Of a stretch of 29,470 nucleotides of DNA, positions 1 through 8,114 are shown piece by piece. How positions within the stretch are numbered: the first letter of the stretch is position 1; each line of letters starts with the position of its first letter. Source of the DNA: Patescibacteria group bacterium (GTDB lineage Bacteria > Patescibacteriota > Microgenomatia > Daviesbacterales > UBA10151); NCBI GenBank assembly GCA_018816815.1, contig JAHIVD010000005.1, forward strand, positions 1 through 29,470. Direction: 5' to 3'. A model generated the notes under the pieces. The model saw only the letters and a program-made list of their open reading frames with translations. It ran no database searches and was not told the origin of the DNA. Made by a program: the position numbers and the translations under genes.

Positions 1-105
1 AAATGACACTCTATTGGCATCTACAGTAAAAACTATTTCGCTCCTGTAAGTATACCGTAACTTTGTACTGGCATGATCCTTAGTTTTTGATTTACTATAG
101 AGATA

Positions 106-1395
106 GTGCGCACTAAACTATTAATTCTTGCTTGCCTTTTCTTCCTTTTTGGAACAAATCCTGTTTTCGCTTCTTCTGTTGTAATAAATGAAATCATGTA
201 TGATCTTGAAGGCTCTGATAGTGCTAGAGAATGGATTGAATTACTTAATACAAGTACAAGTGTAGACCTTACTAATTGGAGATTTGAAGAGAGCGGCACA
301 CAACACGCCTTAACACTAAAACAAGGAAGCGCTGTAGTTTCCAGCGGGCAATATGTAATAGTTGTTGATGATTACACCCAGTTTCTACAAGATTATCCTG
401 GCTTTTCAGGAACAGTCTTTGACAGTTCATTCTCTCTTTTAAATAGTGGGGAAAACTTGAAATTGAGAGATGCATTAAATGGAAACATTATAGATGAAGT
501 TACTTATACGTCTTCTTTGGGAGGATCTGGAGACGGAAATTCTCTACAAAGAAATTCCAATGACAGTTGGATTGCTAGTGTGCCTACACCAAACACTCAA
601 AACATTTCCACACCCTACCCAACCTCTACACCCACCCCGAGCCCTGCTTCACCTCCAACCCCCACACCTTCCTCCGCTCCTCAAACTACTTCATCGTTTA
701 CTATTTCCAATATTCCCAACATCCCTTCTCAAATAAACTCTGATCAATCATTCTCAGTAGATATTGTCCTTTCAATACCCAACAGTCAGAATACCGATTA
801 CTACCTAAAAGGGGCTTTCAAAAAATCAGATGGTACAAGATACTTTGGTTTAACCAAAAAGGATTCTGACTGGATAGAATATGGAGACAAGTATTCGGAT
901 CAATATAAAATAACTACGGGCTCCACCGGTAATTGGAACGGGAGTATTGAAGTAAAGCCCGATACTTTGGATAACGACTATAAAGAGTCCGGCGACTATA
1001 CTTTTAAAGTTGGTCGTTTTACTGCTACCGGCTCCGGACCTGTATGGAGTGATAAAGAAGCAACAATAAAAATAAATGCTGTAGAAAGTGTTCCTTCCGA
1101 TAGCCCATCTCCGCAAGCTACTCCTGAAATCAGTCCTTCTGCTTCTGTATTTACAACCAACTCTCAATCTTCTGCTTTAAAACCCGCTCCGTCAATAAAG
1201 AACTCTTACCGGATCGCTTCAGTGGCCGGGACACAAACAGCTACACCGGAGGGAAAAGTTGAAGTTAAAAATCAAAAACAGCAAATAAACCCATTCATTT
1301 GGATTGGATTGTTTTTTATATTTGCCGGCACAGGTTTAATAGGATATAGTTACTTAAAGAAAAATGAAAAAATACATTTCCCTTTCCGAAGATGA
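106..1395 (+). CDS. Secreted lamin-tail-domain surface protein with C-terminal membrane anchor
   Basis: This is a 429-residue protein with a clear signal peptide (residues 1-23, charged MRTK, hydrophobic core, cleavage after VFA). Residues about 24-150 look like a lamin-tail domain: it opens with VVINEIMYD, followed by EWIELLN and a typical LTNWRFEE strand. A Pro/Thr/Ser linker (about 168-195) leads to a second beta-rich region (about 196-325). A single membrane helix near 398-418 is followed by a basic tail, so most of the protein should face outward. The start is GTG, because an in-frame stop lies at 88-90. A -10-like TACTAT at 93-98 places this GTG seven bases downstream, suggesting a leaderless message. 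The 3' end overlaps tsaE by 32 bases. The ligand is unknown; in this family the domain is usually linked to surface or DNA association. Confidence 0.8.
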   Translation: MRTKLLILACLFFLFGTNPVFASSVVINEIMYDLEGSDSAREWIELLNTSTSVDLTNWRFEESGTQHALTLKQGSAVVSSGQYVIVVDDYTQFLQDYPGFSGTVFDSSFSLLNSGENLKLRDALNGNIIDEVTYTSSLGGSGDGNSLQRNSNDSWIASVPTPNTQNISTPYPTSTPTPSPASPPTPTPSSAPQTTSSFTISNIPNIPSQINSDQSFSVDIVLSIPNSQNTDYYLKGAFKKSDGTRYFGLTKKDSDWIEYGDKYSDQYKITTGSTGNWNGSIEVKPDTLDNDYKESGDYTFKVGRFTATGSGPVWSDKEATIKINAVESVPSDSPSPQATPEISPSASVFTTNSQSSALKPAPSIKNSYRIASVAGTQTATPEGKVEVKNQKQQINPFIWIGLFFIFAGTGLIGYSYLKKNEKIHFPFRR

Positions 1396-1780
1396 AACAA
1401 AAAAAATTGCAGAAAGTATTGCAAAAAATACTAAAAGCAATATCTTTGCTTTAACCGGAAAACTTGGAGCCGGCAAAACAATTTTCGTACAGGGTTTTGC
1501 CAAAGGACTTGGAATTACGGAAAAAATCACCTCTCCCACTTTTGTTTTAATTCATCAGCATAAAATTCCTAAATCATCAAAAATCCTCTACCACATAGAT
1601 CTATACCGATTGGAAAATTTGCAGGATATTAATAATCTTGGACTGGAAGAAATCATATCAAATCCAAACAATATTGTCCTAATCGAATGGGCAAAAAAGT
1701 TAAAAAAATTGCCAAAGACAACTGTTAGGATAACTTTTGAAAAAACAAAAGAAAACACAAGAGCAATTACTTTTTTATAA
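1364..1780 (+). CDS. tsaE: tRNA threonylcarbamoyladenosine biosynthesis ATPase TsaE
   Basis: TsaE is the small P-loop ATPase that works with TsaB and TsaD to make t6A37 on ANN-decoding tRNAs in the cytoplasm. The 138-residue length is normal for the family. The Walker A motif GKLGAGKT is at residues 32-39, followed by the family signature ITSPTFVLIH. HIDLYRL (about residue 79) and a late LIEWAKKL strand complete the family pattern. The start ATG lies inside the end of the surface-protein gene, a 32-base overlap that suggests translational coupling. The 3' end converges with the glycosyltransferase gene on the other strand, overlapping by 14 bases. tsaB and tsaD are not in the window. Identification is firm from motifs and size. 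Confidence 0.93.
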   Translation: MKKYISLSEDETKKIAESIAKNTKSNIFALTGKLGAGKTIFVQGFAKGLGITEKITSPTFVLIHQHKIPKSSKILYHIDLYRLENLQDINNLGLEEIISNPNNIVLIEWAKKLKKLPKTTVRITFEKTKENTRAITFL

Positions 1781-3305
1781 CTTCTTTAACTTCTTTCCTG
1801 ATCTCAATTTCCAGAGGACCCACCATCCCTTTTGAAATAAATTCCATATCCTTAAAATCATTTTCCCAAGCCTGTCTCATTTTAATCCTGTCCGGTTCTT
1901 TGATTAAAAACACTAGTCCGGAAAAATTATCTTTTCTTCCCTGATACTTATCCTGACTGGGGATGTAAACCGGTTTATTAGGAGAATAAACATATTCCCC
2001 CGGAATATAGCCATACTCTTTTTGCCCATACCACCAAAAAAGATACTGATATGGATAATCATAGACTGAAGGTAAATATGTATATACTTTAAAATTCTCT
2101 CCTTTGGCATATTCATATACATAATCTATGGCAGAAATTTCATTTTTAAAAAGTGACGGGTCAAAACTTGTTTTTCCCCAATGATTGAAAAAGAAATTAC
2201 CAATATTTGATAATCCAAAAAAAACAATTGAGACCGTAAGTAAAACAGAAATAGTTTTCCCTAAAACATTTCTCTCAGTAAATTCTTTAAGCAAGTAGCC
2301 TATCAGGATCAGCGAAACAGCCATTTCCCCGCCCAGGTGCCAAGGATTAACTGTAACAGGTAAAATTAAGTAGCCTAAAAAAGGAATAGAAATTAGCAAA
2401 AAGCTTACACAAACAATTACATCTTTCTTCTTCTTTTTCAGAAACCAATAAATTACAGGAATAAAAAGTACAAGGATGATACGTGTGAATAATTGATGGT
2501 TCATCAAAGTAGCTTGGAAAGTATTATAAAAACTTTTTTGGGTGCTTTGAAAACGTTCTGCAACGCTAAAACTGACACTGCTGTTTTCAAAAATATGCCG
2601 CAGCAGCGCCTTGCTCATTATAAATTGATGTCTTAAATCAAAGATTGCTTGCGGCAGCAGCATTACAACAAACGAGGCAACTCCCACCCAAAACCATTTT
2701 TGTTTAAATAATTTTGAGTTGCCTGTAAATACTATGCTTGCCAGAATTATAGGCGGTGTAAAAACCCCAAAATTCATCTCAAAATTAAAAAACAACCCTG
2801 CTAGAATCCATGCGCAAATCCCATAAATTGCCTTTTTCTTCTCCAAATATTCAACTAATAGATAAATAAAAAGCGGAGCAAGCAGAGTTACTGGATTTGG
2901 ATTAAAAGCATAAAGATTAGTTAAAACTATATAATCAGAAGCAACCCAAACCGTACCTATGGGTAAGATTAACCACTTATCCCATTTGCTCACCAATTTA
3001 AGAAGAAAAAATCCTCCTATTGCCCAAAGAACAATTTCCATCAGAATTGATGCATATGGATCACCACCTGATAGAGCAAAAGGTACTGCTAAAAGATAAT
3101 ACCAGGCTGGTCCGTTAAACAATCCTTCAATTGCAGATGTTGGACCTGTTAACCGAAGTTTCCCGACAACTATCATTTCCCGAAGATCAACCATATCACG
3201 GGCATTGTCCATGTTAAAAAGGAAATTCCCGTTTGCAGTTAACAGCAATCTGTACAAAATACCAACCGCTAATATTGCTAAAATAATTTTAGTACTTTTA
3301 CTCAT
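1767..3305 (-). CDS. GT-C family membrane glycosyltransferase (ArnT/PMT-like), paralog 1
   Basis: This 512-residue integral membrane protein has roughly ten or more hydrophobic segments. After the first membrane helix comes an acidic loop, NMDNARD (D33 and D37), the usual position of the catalytic Asp in GT-C lipid-phosphosugar transferases. It is followed by GPTSAIEGLFNGPAWYYLL, closely matching the same region of the genes at 3298-4785 and 6621-8114. The C-terminal part is a non-membrane domain with WWYGQKEYGY, which paralog 2 echoes as SWYGKDKYGY. The family takes sugars from polyprenyl-phosphate donors at the outer membrane face. The acceptor cannot be read from sequence. The start codon overlaps the stop of paralog 2 by 8 bases, so the two are an operon. 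Confidence 0.85.
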   Translation of the reverse strand: MSKSTKIILAILAVGILYRLLLTANGNFLFNMDNARDMVDLREMIVVGKLRLTGPTSAIEGLFNGPAWYYLLAVPFALSGGDPYASILMEIVLWAIGGFFLLKLVSKWDKWLILPIGTVWVASDYIVLTNLYAFNPNPVTLLAPLFIYLLVEYLEKKKAIYGICAWILAGLFFNFEMNFGVFTPPIILASIVFTGNSKLFKQKWFWVGVASFVVMLLPQAIFDLRHQFIMSKALLRHIFENSSVSFSVAERFQSTQKSFYNTFQATLMNHQLFTRIILVLFIPVIYWFLKKKKKDVIVCVSFLLISIPFLGYLILPVTVNPWHLGGEMAVSLILIGYLLKEFTERNVLGKTISVLLTVSIVFFGLSNIGNFFFNHWGKTSFDPSLFKNEISAIDYVYEYAKGENFKVYTYLPSVYDYPYQYLFWWYGQKEYGYIPGEYVYSPNKPVYIPSQDKYQGRKDNFSGLVFLIKEPDRIKMRQAWENDFKDMEFISKGMVGPLEIEIRKEVKEVIKK

Positions 3306-4785
3306 TGGTATTGGTTATTGGACTGCGTACTTGAAGTTTAATCGAACCGTATTTTATTTCTTTAATTAATTTAGTCTTACTATTTTCCGTATCCAGTTCT
3401 TCCTGATAAAACCTCTGAGGAATACCGTCTCCTGGTTCTATGATGAAAAAAGTTTTATCCAGAGGCTTTTCTATTCTTTCCATTGATTTTACTCCCAGCA
3501 AACCAACTTGATCCCTGCCATAAAAGTATGGGGTATAACCGTATTTATCTTTCCCATACCATGAATAAAGATAAGCCCAAGTGGTATTTGTCCAAAGAGG
3601 AAGCGTCAAACTATTGATTGAAAACGGCTTGCCGGATGCAATCTTGTAAGTTTCATCAATCAACCTTAGCTCATTTTTTAAATTCATATCTGCAGGAATT
3701 ACCAACATTATTTGACCTTGAGGAGAATATTTAAAAATAGCGTAAATATTTGAAATAATAATTAAACCAATAATTAACAAACTAAGATATCTGTTTAAAT
3801 AACGAAGTACAATTACTACCCCTAAAATTGCCGGCACCACAAGACCTGCATTTACATACACATTACTATGCCCCCCGAAAATATAAATAGGTAAACTTGA
3901 AAACAAACAAAAAAGGATAAATTTTTCTTTTCTTACAAAATAAAGCACAACAAACATTAACAATCCGCCCAAAAAAACATTTACCGGAAAAAAATTATTT
4001 ATAAAAAGTTCAGTAAGTTTATTTATATAATTTAAAAATTGCTCACTAAATGACATCCTGAAATTAAGTTGGCCGGGAGTAAAAATATTGGCAAATCCAT
4101 TCAGTGCTAATCCCCACGAGTTAAACTTAAAAGTCGCAATAAAAAAACTGCTAAGTCCTAAAGTAGCAATCAAGGAAGATATAAAGATATCTTTAAGGTA
4201 AATTCTAATTTTAAATATATACAAAAAAACAGGTATTAAAATAAATAGATAAAGAAAGAAGAATTCAAATTGTGTTGACAAAGCAGCCATAAAAACTGCA
4301 AAGTATAAACCCAGTCGGTTTCCCTTTTGCCAAGCTCTTAAAAAATAAAAAAACAGTGCAATGGTTAACATTGCCGGGGACGGATCAGAAATCCAGGGAG
4401 CGTATTGAACTGCCTCAAAAGATACGGCAAAAAGAAGCCCTGAAAGAATCACCCATTTTCTAGCCTTAAAAAAATCTTTTGCCAAAAGCATGATTGGCAC
4501 AATAGTAAGACAGTTAATAAATGAAAGAAAAATTGCAACAACCCGGGGATCTCCGCTGCCAAACATATAAAAAGGAGCTATTAAATAATAGTAGAAAACA
4601 CCATGAAAAAGACCGGGGGTAGAAGTAGGCGGGCCTAATATTTTTAAATGATGATCTCTCCAAATCTGCTGAGCTTCAAAAGCATCCCTTGCCATGTCAT
4701 AATGAAACGAAACACCCCCTTGAAAAATAAATAAAATCCGCACAATAAAAGCCAAAGTTACAAGTGCGATACCCCATTTCAGCAT
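3298..4785 (-). CDS. GT-C family membrane glycosyltransferase (ArnT/PMT-like), paralog 2
   Basis: This is a 495-residue polytopic membrane protein and the first gene of the two-gene operon with the downstream paralog. The first periplasmic-type loop carries HYDMARD (D30 and D34). It is followed by GPPTSTPGLFHGVFYYYL and later GSGDPR, the same order of motifs as in the other two GT-C proteins here. The soluble C-terminal part (about residues 380-495) includes YSWYGKDKYGY. The likely role is transfer of a sugar from a polyprenyl-phosphate carrier to a cell-envelope acceptor; the exact substrate is unknown. The ATG at 4785 has no Shine-Dalgarno sequence and lies just after a -10-like TATATT, so it may be leaderless. 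It is divergent from the epimerase gene. Confidence 0.85.
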   Translation of the reverse strand: MLKWGIALVTLAFIVRILFIFQGGVSFHYDMARDAFEAQQIWRDHHLKILGPPTSTPGLFHGVFYYYLIAPFYMFGSGDPRVVAIFLSFINCLTIVPIMLLAKDFFKARKWVILSGLLFAVSFEAVQYAPWISDPSPAMLTIALFFYFLRAWQKGNRLGLYFAVFMAALSTQFEFFFLYLFILIPVFLYIFKIRIYLKDIFISSLIATLGLSSFFIATFKFNSWGLALNGFANIFTPGQLNFRMSFSEQFLNYINKLTELFINNFFPVNVFLGGLLMFVVLYFVRKEKFILFCLFSSLPIYIFGGHSNVYVNAGLVVPAILGVVIVLRYLNRYLSLLIIGLIIISNIYAIFKYSPQGQIMLVIPADMNLKNELRLIDETYKIASGKPFSINSLTLPLWTNTTWAYLYSWYGKDKYGYTPYFYGRDQVGLLGVKSMERIEKPLDKTFFIIEPGDGIPQRFYQEELDTENSKTKLIKEIKYGSIKLQVRSPITNTNE

Positions 4786-4790
4786 ATATC

Positions 4791-4820
4791 AATATAATCT
4801 TAACTTAACAAATATTACAA
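4791..4820 (-). promoter_or_regulatory. Candidate promoter of the GT-C operon
   Basis: On the minus strand TTGTAA (4820-4815, 4/6 to the -35 consensus) is followed after 18 bases by TATATT (4796-4791, 5/6). The start codon at 4785 is five bases beyond the -10 box, leaving almost no untranslated leader. The opposite strand has TATAAT (4845-4850) and TAGAAT (4855-4860) ahead of the epimerase start at 4867, so this 81-base gap probably holds two divergent promoters. Confidence 0.45.
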
Positions 4821-4866
4821 GAGGTACAAAAACTTTACTTAAGATATAATATGATAGAATTATTCA

Positions 4867-5787
4867 ATGAAAATTTTAGTCACAGGTGGAGCCGGTTTTA
4901 TCGGTTCTCATATCAACAAATTGTTACTTGATCAGGATCATCTTGTAACCGTGATTGATGATTTATCAAAAGGCGACCAGTGCTTGGTAGACCCACGAGC
5001 AGATTTCCATCAAATTGCTCTAGAAAACCAAACTGAACTTGAAAAAATCCTGCCAGGTCATGATGCCATAATCCATATGGCCTCTTTCATCGAAGTAGGG
5101 GAATCCGTTAAAAAACCTGTGGAATTTGCCCAAAATAATATTGTTGGAACTGTCAAATTATTGGAGGCAATGAAAAATACGAAAGTTAAAAGGATCATTT
5201 TTTCTTCAAGTGCTTGTGTATATGGTGTTCCAAAAAAGTTGCCCATCACGGAAAACGATCCATTAGGAGAACAGGAAAACCCCTATGGAATTACCAAAAT
5301 CACTATGGAGGAGTTTTGTAAACTTTATCATAATTTATTCAATTTTGATGTCACTATCCTGCGTTATTTTAACCCTTACGGCCCGGGAGAACTGCATGAG
5401 CCGGAAACCCATGCCATACCAAATCTTATAAAAGCAGCTCTGGAGAAAAAACCGTTGCCGGTTTATTGGAAGGGAGAACAAATCAGGGATTTTATTTTCA
5501 TTGATGATTTAGCCCGGGCCCATATTCTTGCCCTAACTTTATCAGGATTTCATATATACAATATCGGAACCCAAACCGGCAATAAAATCATTGATGTTAT
5601 TAAAAAAATCTTTGGAATTATCGGGTATGAAGTTCCTATAGATGATAAGGGTGAGCGGAAAGGGGATGTCCCGGTGTTAGTTGCATCATCTGAAAAGATT
5701 AAAAAAGAACTGGGTTGGAGCGCAAAAGTAAATTTGGATGAAGGCCTGCGAAAAACCATTGAATTTTTCAAAACTCACCGTTTCTGA
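4867..5787 (+). CDS. galE: NAD-dependent nucleotide-sugar epimerase, UDP-glucose 4-epimerase type
   Basis: This is a short-chain dehydrogenase of the extended NDP-sugar epimerase family, 306 residues. The Rossmann motif TGGAGFIG is at residues 6-13. The catalytic set is visible as SSS at 113-115 and YGITK with Y140 and K144. Downstream are RYFNPYGPGE and the substrate-domain motif RDFIFIDDLARAH. Such enzymes interconvert UDP-glucose and UDP-galactose or related sugars using bound NAD, in the cytoplasm. Its position between GT-C genes suggests it supplies nucleotide sugars for envelope glycans. At 306 residues it is shorter than E. coli GalE (about 338) and could instead act on UDP-GlcNAc or on a uronic acid. 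The family is certain, the exact substrate is not. Confidence 0.85.
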   Translation: MKILVTGGAGFIGSHINKLLLDQDHLVTVIDDLSKGDQCLVDPRADFHQIALENQTELEKILPGHDAIIHMASFIEVGESVKKPVEFAQNNIVGTVKLLEAMKNTKVKRIIFSSSACVYGVPKKLPITENDPLGEQENPYGITKITMEEFCKLYHNLFNFDVTILRYFNPYGPGELHEPETHAIPNLIKAALEKKPLPVYWKGEQIRDFIFIDDLARAHILALTLSGFHIYNIGTQTGNKIIDVIKKIFGIIGYEVPIDDKGERKGDVPVLVASSEKIKKELGWSAKVNLDEGLRKTIEFFKTHRF

Positions 5788-5805
5788 TTTAAATTTTAAA
5801 ATAGC

Positions 5806-6558
5806 TCATTTCCCACCTTTGCCTTTTTTCCACTTAACAGAAGATAGTAGCGGATAAAACATATCTTCTTTCTCAGGAATTTCAAAAGCATCATACTCGG
5901 TCTTTGGTTTAAATTCTTTTTGCAGGAATTTTAAGTCCGGGATATCCTCCAGGATTGCAATTGGCTGCGTTTCAGATCCCTCTCCCATTACCAATACTGC
6001 TGCAGTTGCCAGGCTATCGGGAAAATTTGAGGTTTCCATTTTAAATTCTCTACCAAAGATATCTTTTGTTTTACGGTAATCTTTTAAGGGGCTAAACCCA
6101 AAATACCCAATAGCTATTCCTACTACGCCCCGCCTGAGAGGAACTAATCTTGAATCAGTTATAATCACTCCAAGGTTTTTAAGTTTAAATTTCTTTTTAA
6201 AAAATTCCCAAATCAATTTCGCAGAAAGCTCCGGATTTTTTGGCCAAAGAATATAGAAACCTGCACCATTACTTTCATCTATGCCTGCAGACGCAGTAAG
6301 CATATTATTCTTGATTGTATGCAGAATATTTCCTCCTGGAGATAGTTCTCTGGGAATATATTTATCTGCCTCCTTTTTTGCCAAGTCATCCTTGGCTATT
6401 TTATTCAGCGGTATACATCTACCTTCACCAACTGCCACTACTTTAGATGTCACTGCTACAACTGAATTTTCTTTTAAGGACTTTACCCCGGAAAGCAGCT
6501 CCCATAAATCATCTTTTGGCGGCAGAAATTTACGGGTTTTTATTGCTTTAATTTTCAT
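5806..6558 (-). CDS. CofE-like (F420-0:gamma-glutamyl ligase family) protein
   Basis: This 250-residue protein matches the coenzyme F420 gamma-glutamyl ligase fold. Residues about 36-47 read TSKVVAVGEGR, the middle holds TASAGIDESN, and LRRGVVGIAIGYFG with DIFGREFK corresponds to the GTP and metal binding half of CofE. In methanogens and actinobacteria CofE adds glutamates to F420-0. No other F420 gene (CofC, CofD, CofG or CofH type) is in the window, so the substrate here may be different. The motif TDSRLVPLRRG replaces the usual SDTxGRPWRxG, a noticeable departure at the active site. The start overlaps one arm of a perfect 7-bp inverted repeat (6557-6573). It is divergent from the third GT-C gene. 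Confidence 0.75.
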   Translation of the reverse strand: MKIKAIKTRKFLPPKDDLWELLSGVKSLKENSVVAVTSKVVAVGEGRCIPLNKIAKDDLAKKEADKYIPRELSPGGNILHTIKNNMLTASAGIDESNGAGFYILWPKNPELSAKLIWEFFKKKFKLKNLGVIITDSRLVPLRRGVVGIAIGYFGFSPLKDYRKTKDIFGREFKMETSNFPDSLATAAVLVMGEGSETQPIAILEDIPDLKFLQKEFKPKTEYDAFEIPEKEDMFYPLLSSVKWKKGKGGK

Positions 6559-6612
6559 AGACTTTTAGTCTATCAGGATCCAATTGCACATTCAAATTAC
6601 AACTGCTACTAT
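6557..6612. promoter_or_regulatory. Divergent promoters and a start-overlapping inverted repeat
   Basis: Minus strand, for the CofE-like gene: TTGAAT (6595-6590), 17 bases, TAGACT (6572-6567), with the ATG at 6558 eight bases further. Plus strand, for the GT-C gene: TTGCAC (6584-6589), 17 bases, TACTAT (6607-6612), with the ATG at 6621 eight bases further. A perfect inverted repeat (arms ATAGACT and AGTCTAT, 3-base loop, 6557-6573) covers the minus -10 box and the first bases of the CofE-like start codon. It could be an operator or a small hairpin. The hexamers match consensus only in part. Confidence 0.4.
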
Positions 6613-6620
6613 TCATAAAG

Positions 6621-8114
6621 ATGCGTCCAATGCTTTTATATTTTAAAAAACGTCCACATCTTTTGATATTAGGATTTATTCTACTGCTTGGTTTATTCTT
6701 CAGAAGTTATCAGATGGTTGAAAGGTTTGAATTTGCTCATGATGGAGATCTTTACTCCTGGATTGTCAAAGATATTGTAGTAAATCATCATTTCCGTTTA
6801 ATCGGCCAACTGACTTCGGCTCCTGGGATTTTCATCGGAAGTCTATTTTATTACTTACTGATTCCTTTCTTCTTATTGTCAAACATGGATCCGATTGGAG
6901 TAACATATTTTGCAATATTAATAGGACTGTCAACAATACTTAGTTATTATTTCGTGTTAAAAAAATTGTTCAAAACTGAAGTCGGGCTTATTGCTGCTTT
7001 TTTGTACGCAGCACTTCTTACAAACATAAATGCTGATAGATGGGTAGTACCAACCATCACAACCCACCTTTGGGTTATCTGGTATTTTTATGCGATCATC
7101 AGAATTGTCCGGGGAGATTTTAAAGTCCTGTTTCTTTTAGGAATTTTGGTAGGTTTAATCTGGCAAGTCCATATAGCCTTGATTCCTGCGCTAATTGCAA
7201 TACCAACAGCCGTAATACTTTCAAAAAAATTACCCAAAAGAAAACAGATTGCTCAATTTGTTATTGCTTTTTTTCTGACTTCCCTGCCGCTTATAGTATT
7301 TGAAATACGGCATGGATTCGGACAAACTACCAGTTTAGTAAATAATTTTTTAAATCCCGGGGCAGGCGTAACTGGATCTTATAAACTAATCTTAGTTACC
7401 GATATGATCACTAAAAATATTAACTCTCTTTTCTTTGCGCCTCAATCTTTTCCTCTGGCTAACAATGTTCTTTCTATTTTAATAATTCTTTTATCTGCAT
7501 TTTGGCTCATTAAGAAAAAAGTTCTATTAAAAAAGGAGTGCGTGGTTTTTTGTATTTGGATTATTGGTGTAATTGGCTTTTTTGGATTATCCTCATCACC
7601 AGTATCCGAATATTATTTTATTAATATTGAAATAATATTCACCGCCTTAGTCAGCCTTTTTTTATACTTACTGTATAAATCATCTGCAATAGGCAAGATT
7701 CTAACCATAGGGCTTTTAATATTAATTCCTCTAAAAAATGGTTACTTTATGATAACTCAGGATTATTACAATAAAGGTTATTTAGAAAGAAAAGAGCTGG
7801 TAGAGTATATTGTTAATGACGTTAAACAAAAAAACTTTCCCTGTATTGGAATCAGTTATATTGCAGCACCCGGCGAAAATGTCGGATTTAGATATTTGTT
7901 TTATCTAAATAATGTACATTTAATCCATCCTTCAGTAGACGTTCCTGTTTACAACATAGTCATACCTGATGAATTATCTCCTGAAGTCGCGCAAAAGTTT
8001 GGCCACATAGGACTAATTCCGCCTACCAGAGTCCCATCAAAAGAAATAATACAGAAAAGCTGCCAAACTCCTGATACTAATTCAACTGATTCAATGTTTG
8101 GGTATACTGACTAA
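6621..8114 (+). CDS. GT-C family membrane glycosyltransferase (ArnT/PMT-like), paralog 3
   Basis: This 497-residue polytopic membrane protein is the third of the paralogous set. After the first membrane helix it carries FEFAHDGD (D41 and D43 as candidate catalytic acids), then GQLTSAPGIFIGSLFYYLL and NMDP, in the same order as the other two. Its C-terminal soluble part differs: it lacks the WYGKxxYGY element and ends with a Ser/Thr-rich tail. It is therefore the more divergent copy and may use another acceptor. The family transfers sugars from polyprenyl-phosphate donors outside the membrane. The stop codon overlaps the glnA stop on the opposite strand by four bases, so the two transcripts converge head-on with no spacer for a terminator. 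Confidence 0.83.
   Translation: MRPMLLYFKKRPHLLILGFILLLGLFFRSYQMVERFEFAHDGDLYSWIVKDIVVNHHFRLIGQLTSAPGIFIGSLFYYLLIPFFLLSNMDPIGVTYFAILIGLSTILSYYFVLKKLFKTEVGLIAAFLYAALLTNINADRWVVPTITTHLWVIWYFYAIIRIVRGDFKVLFLLGILVGLIWQVHIALIPALIAIPTAVILSKKLPKRKQIAQFVIAFFLTSLPLIVFEIRHGFGQTTSLVNNFLNPGAGVTGSYKLILVTDMITKNINSLFFAPQSFPLANNVLSILIILLSAFWLIKKKVLLKKECVVFCIWIIGVIGFFGLSSSPVSEYYFINIEIIFTALVSLFLYLLYKSSAIGKILTIGLLILIPLKNGYFMITQDYYNKGYLERKELVEYIVNDVKQKNFPCIGISYIAAPGENVGFRYLFYLNNVHLIHPSVDVPVYNIVIPDELSPEVAQKFGHIGLIPPTRVPSKEIIQKSCQTPDTNSTDSMFGYTD

Noticed and set aside
494..1167. Alternative-frame ORFs over the surface protein linker
   Set aside because: They arise from the Pro/Thr/Ser-rich repeat composition of the real gene and have no features of their own.
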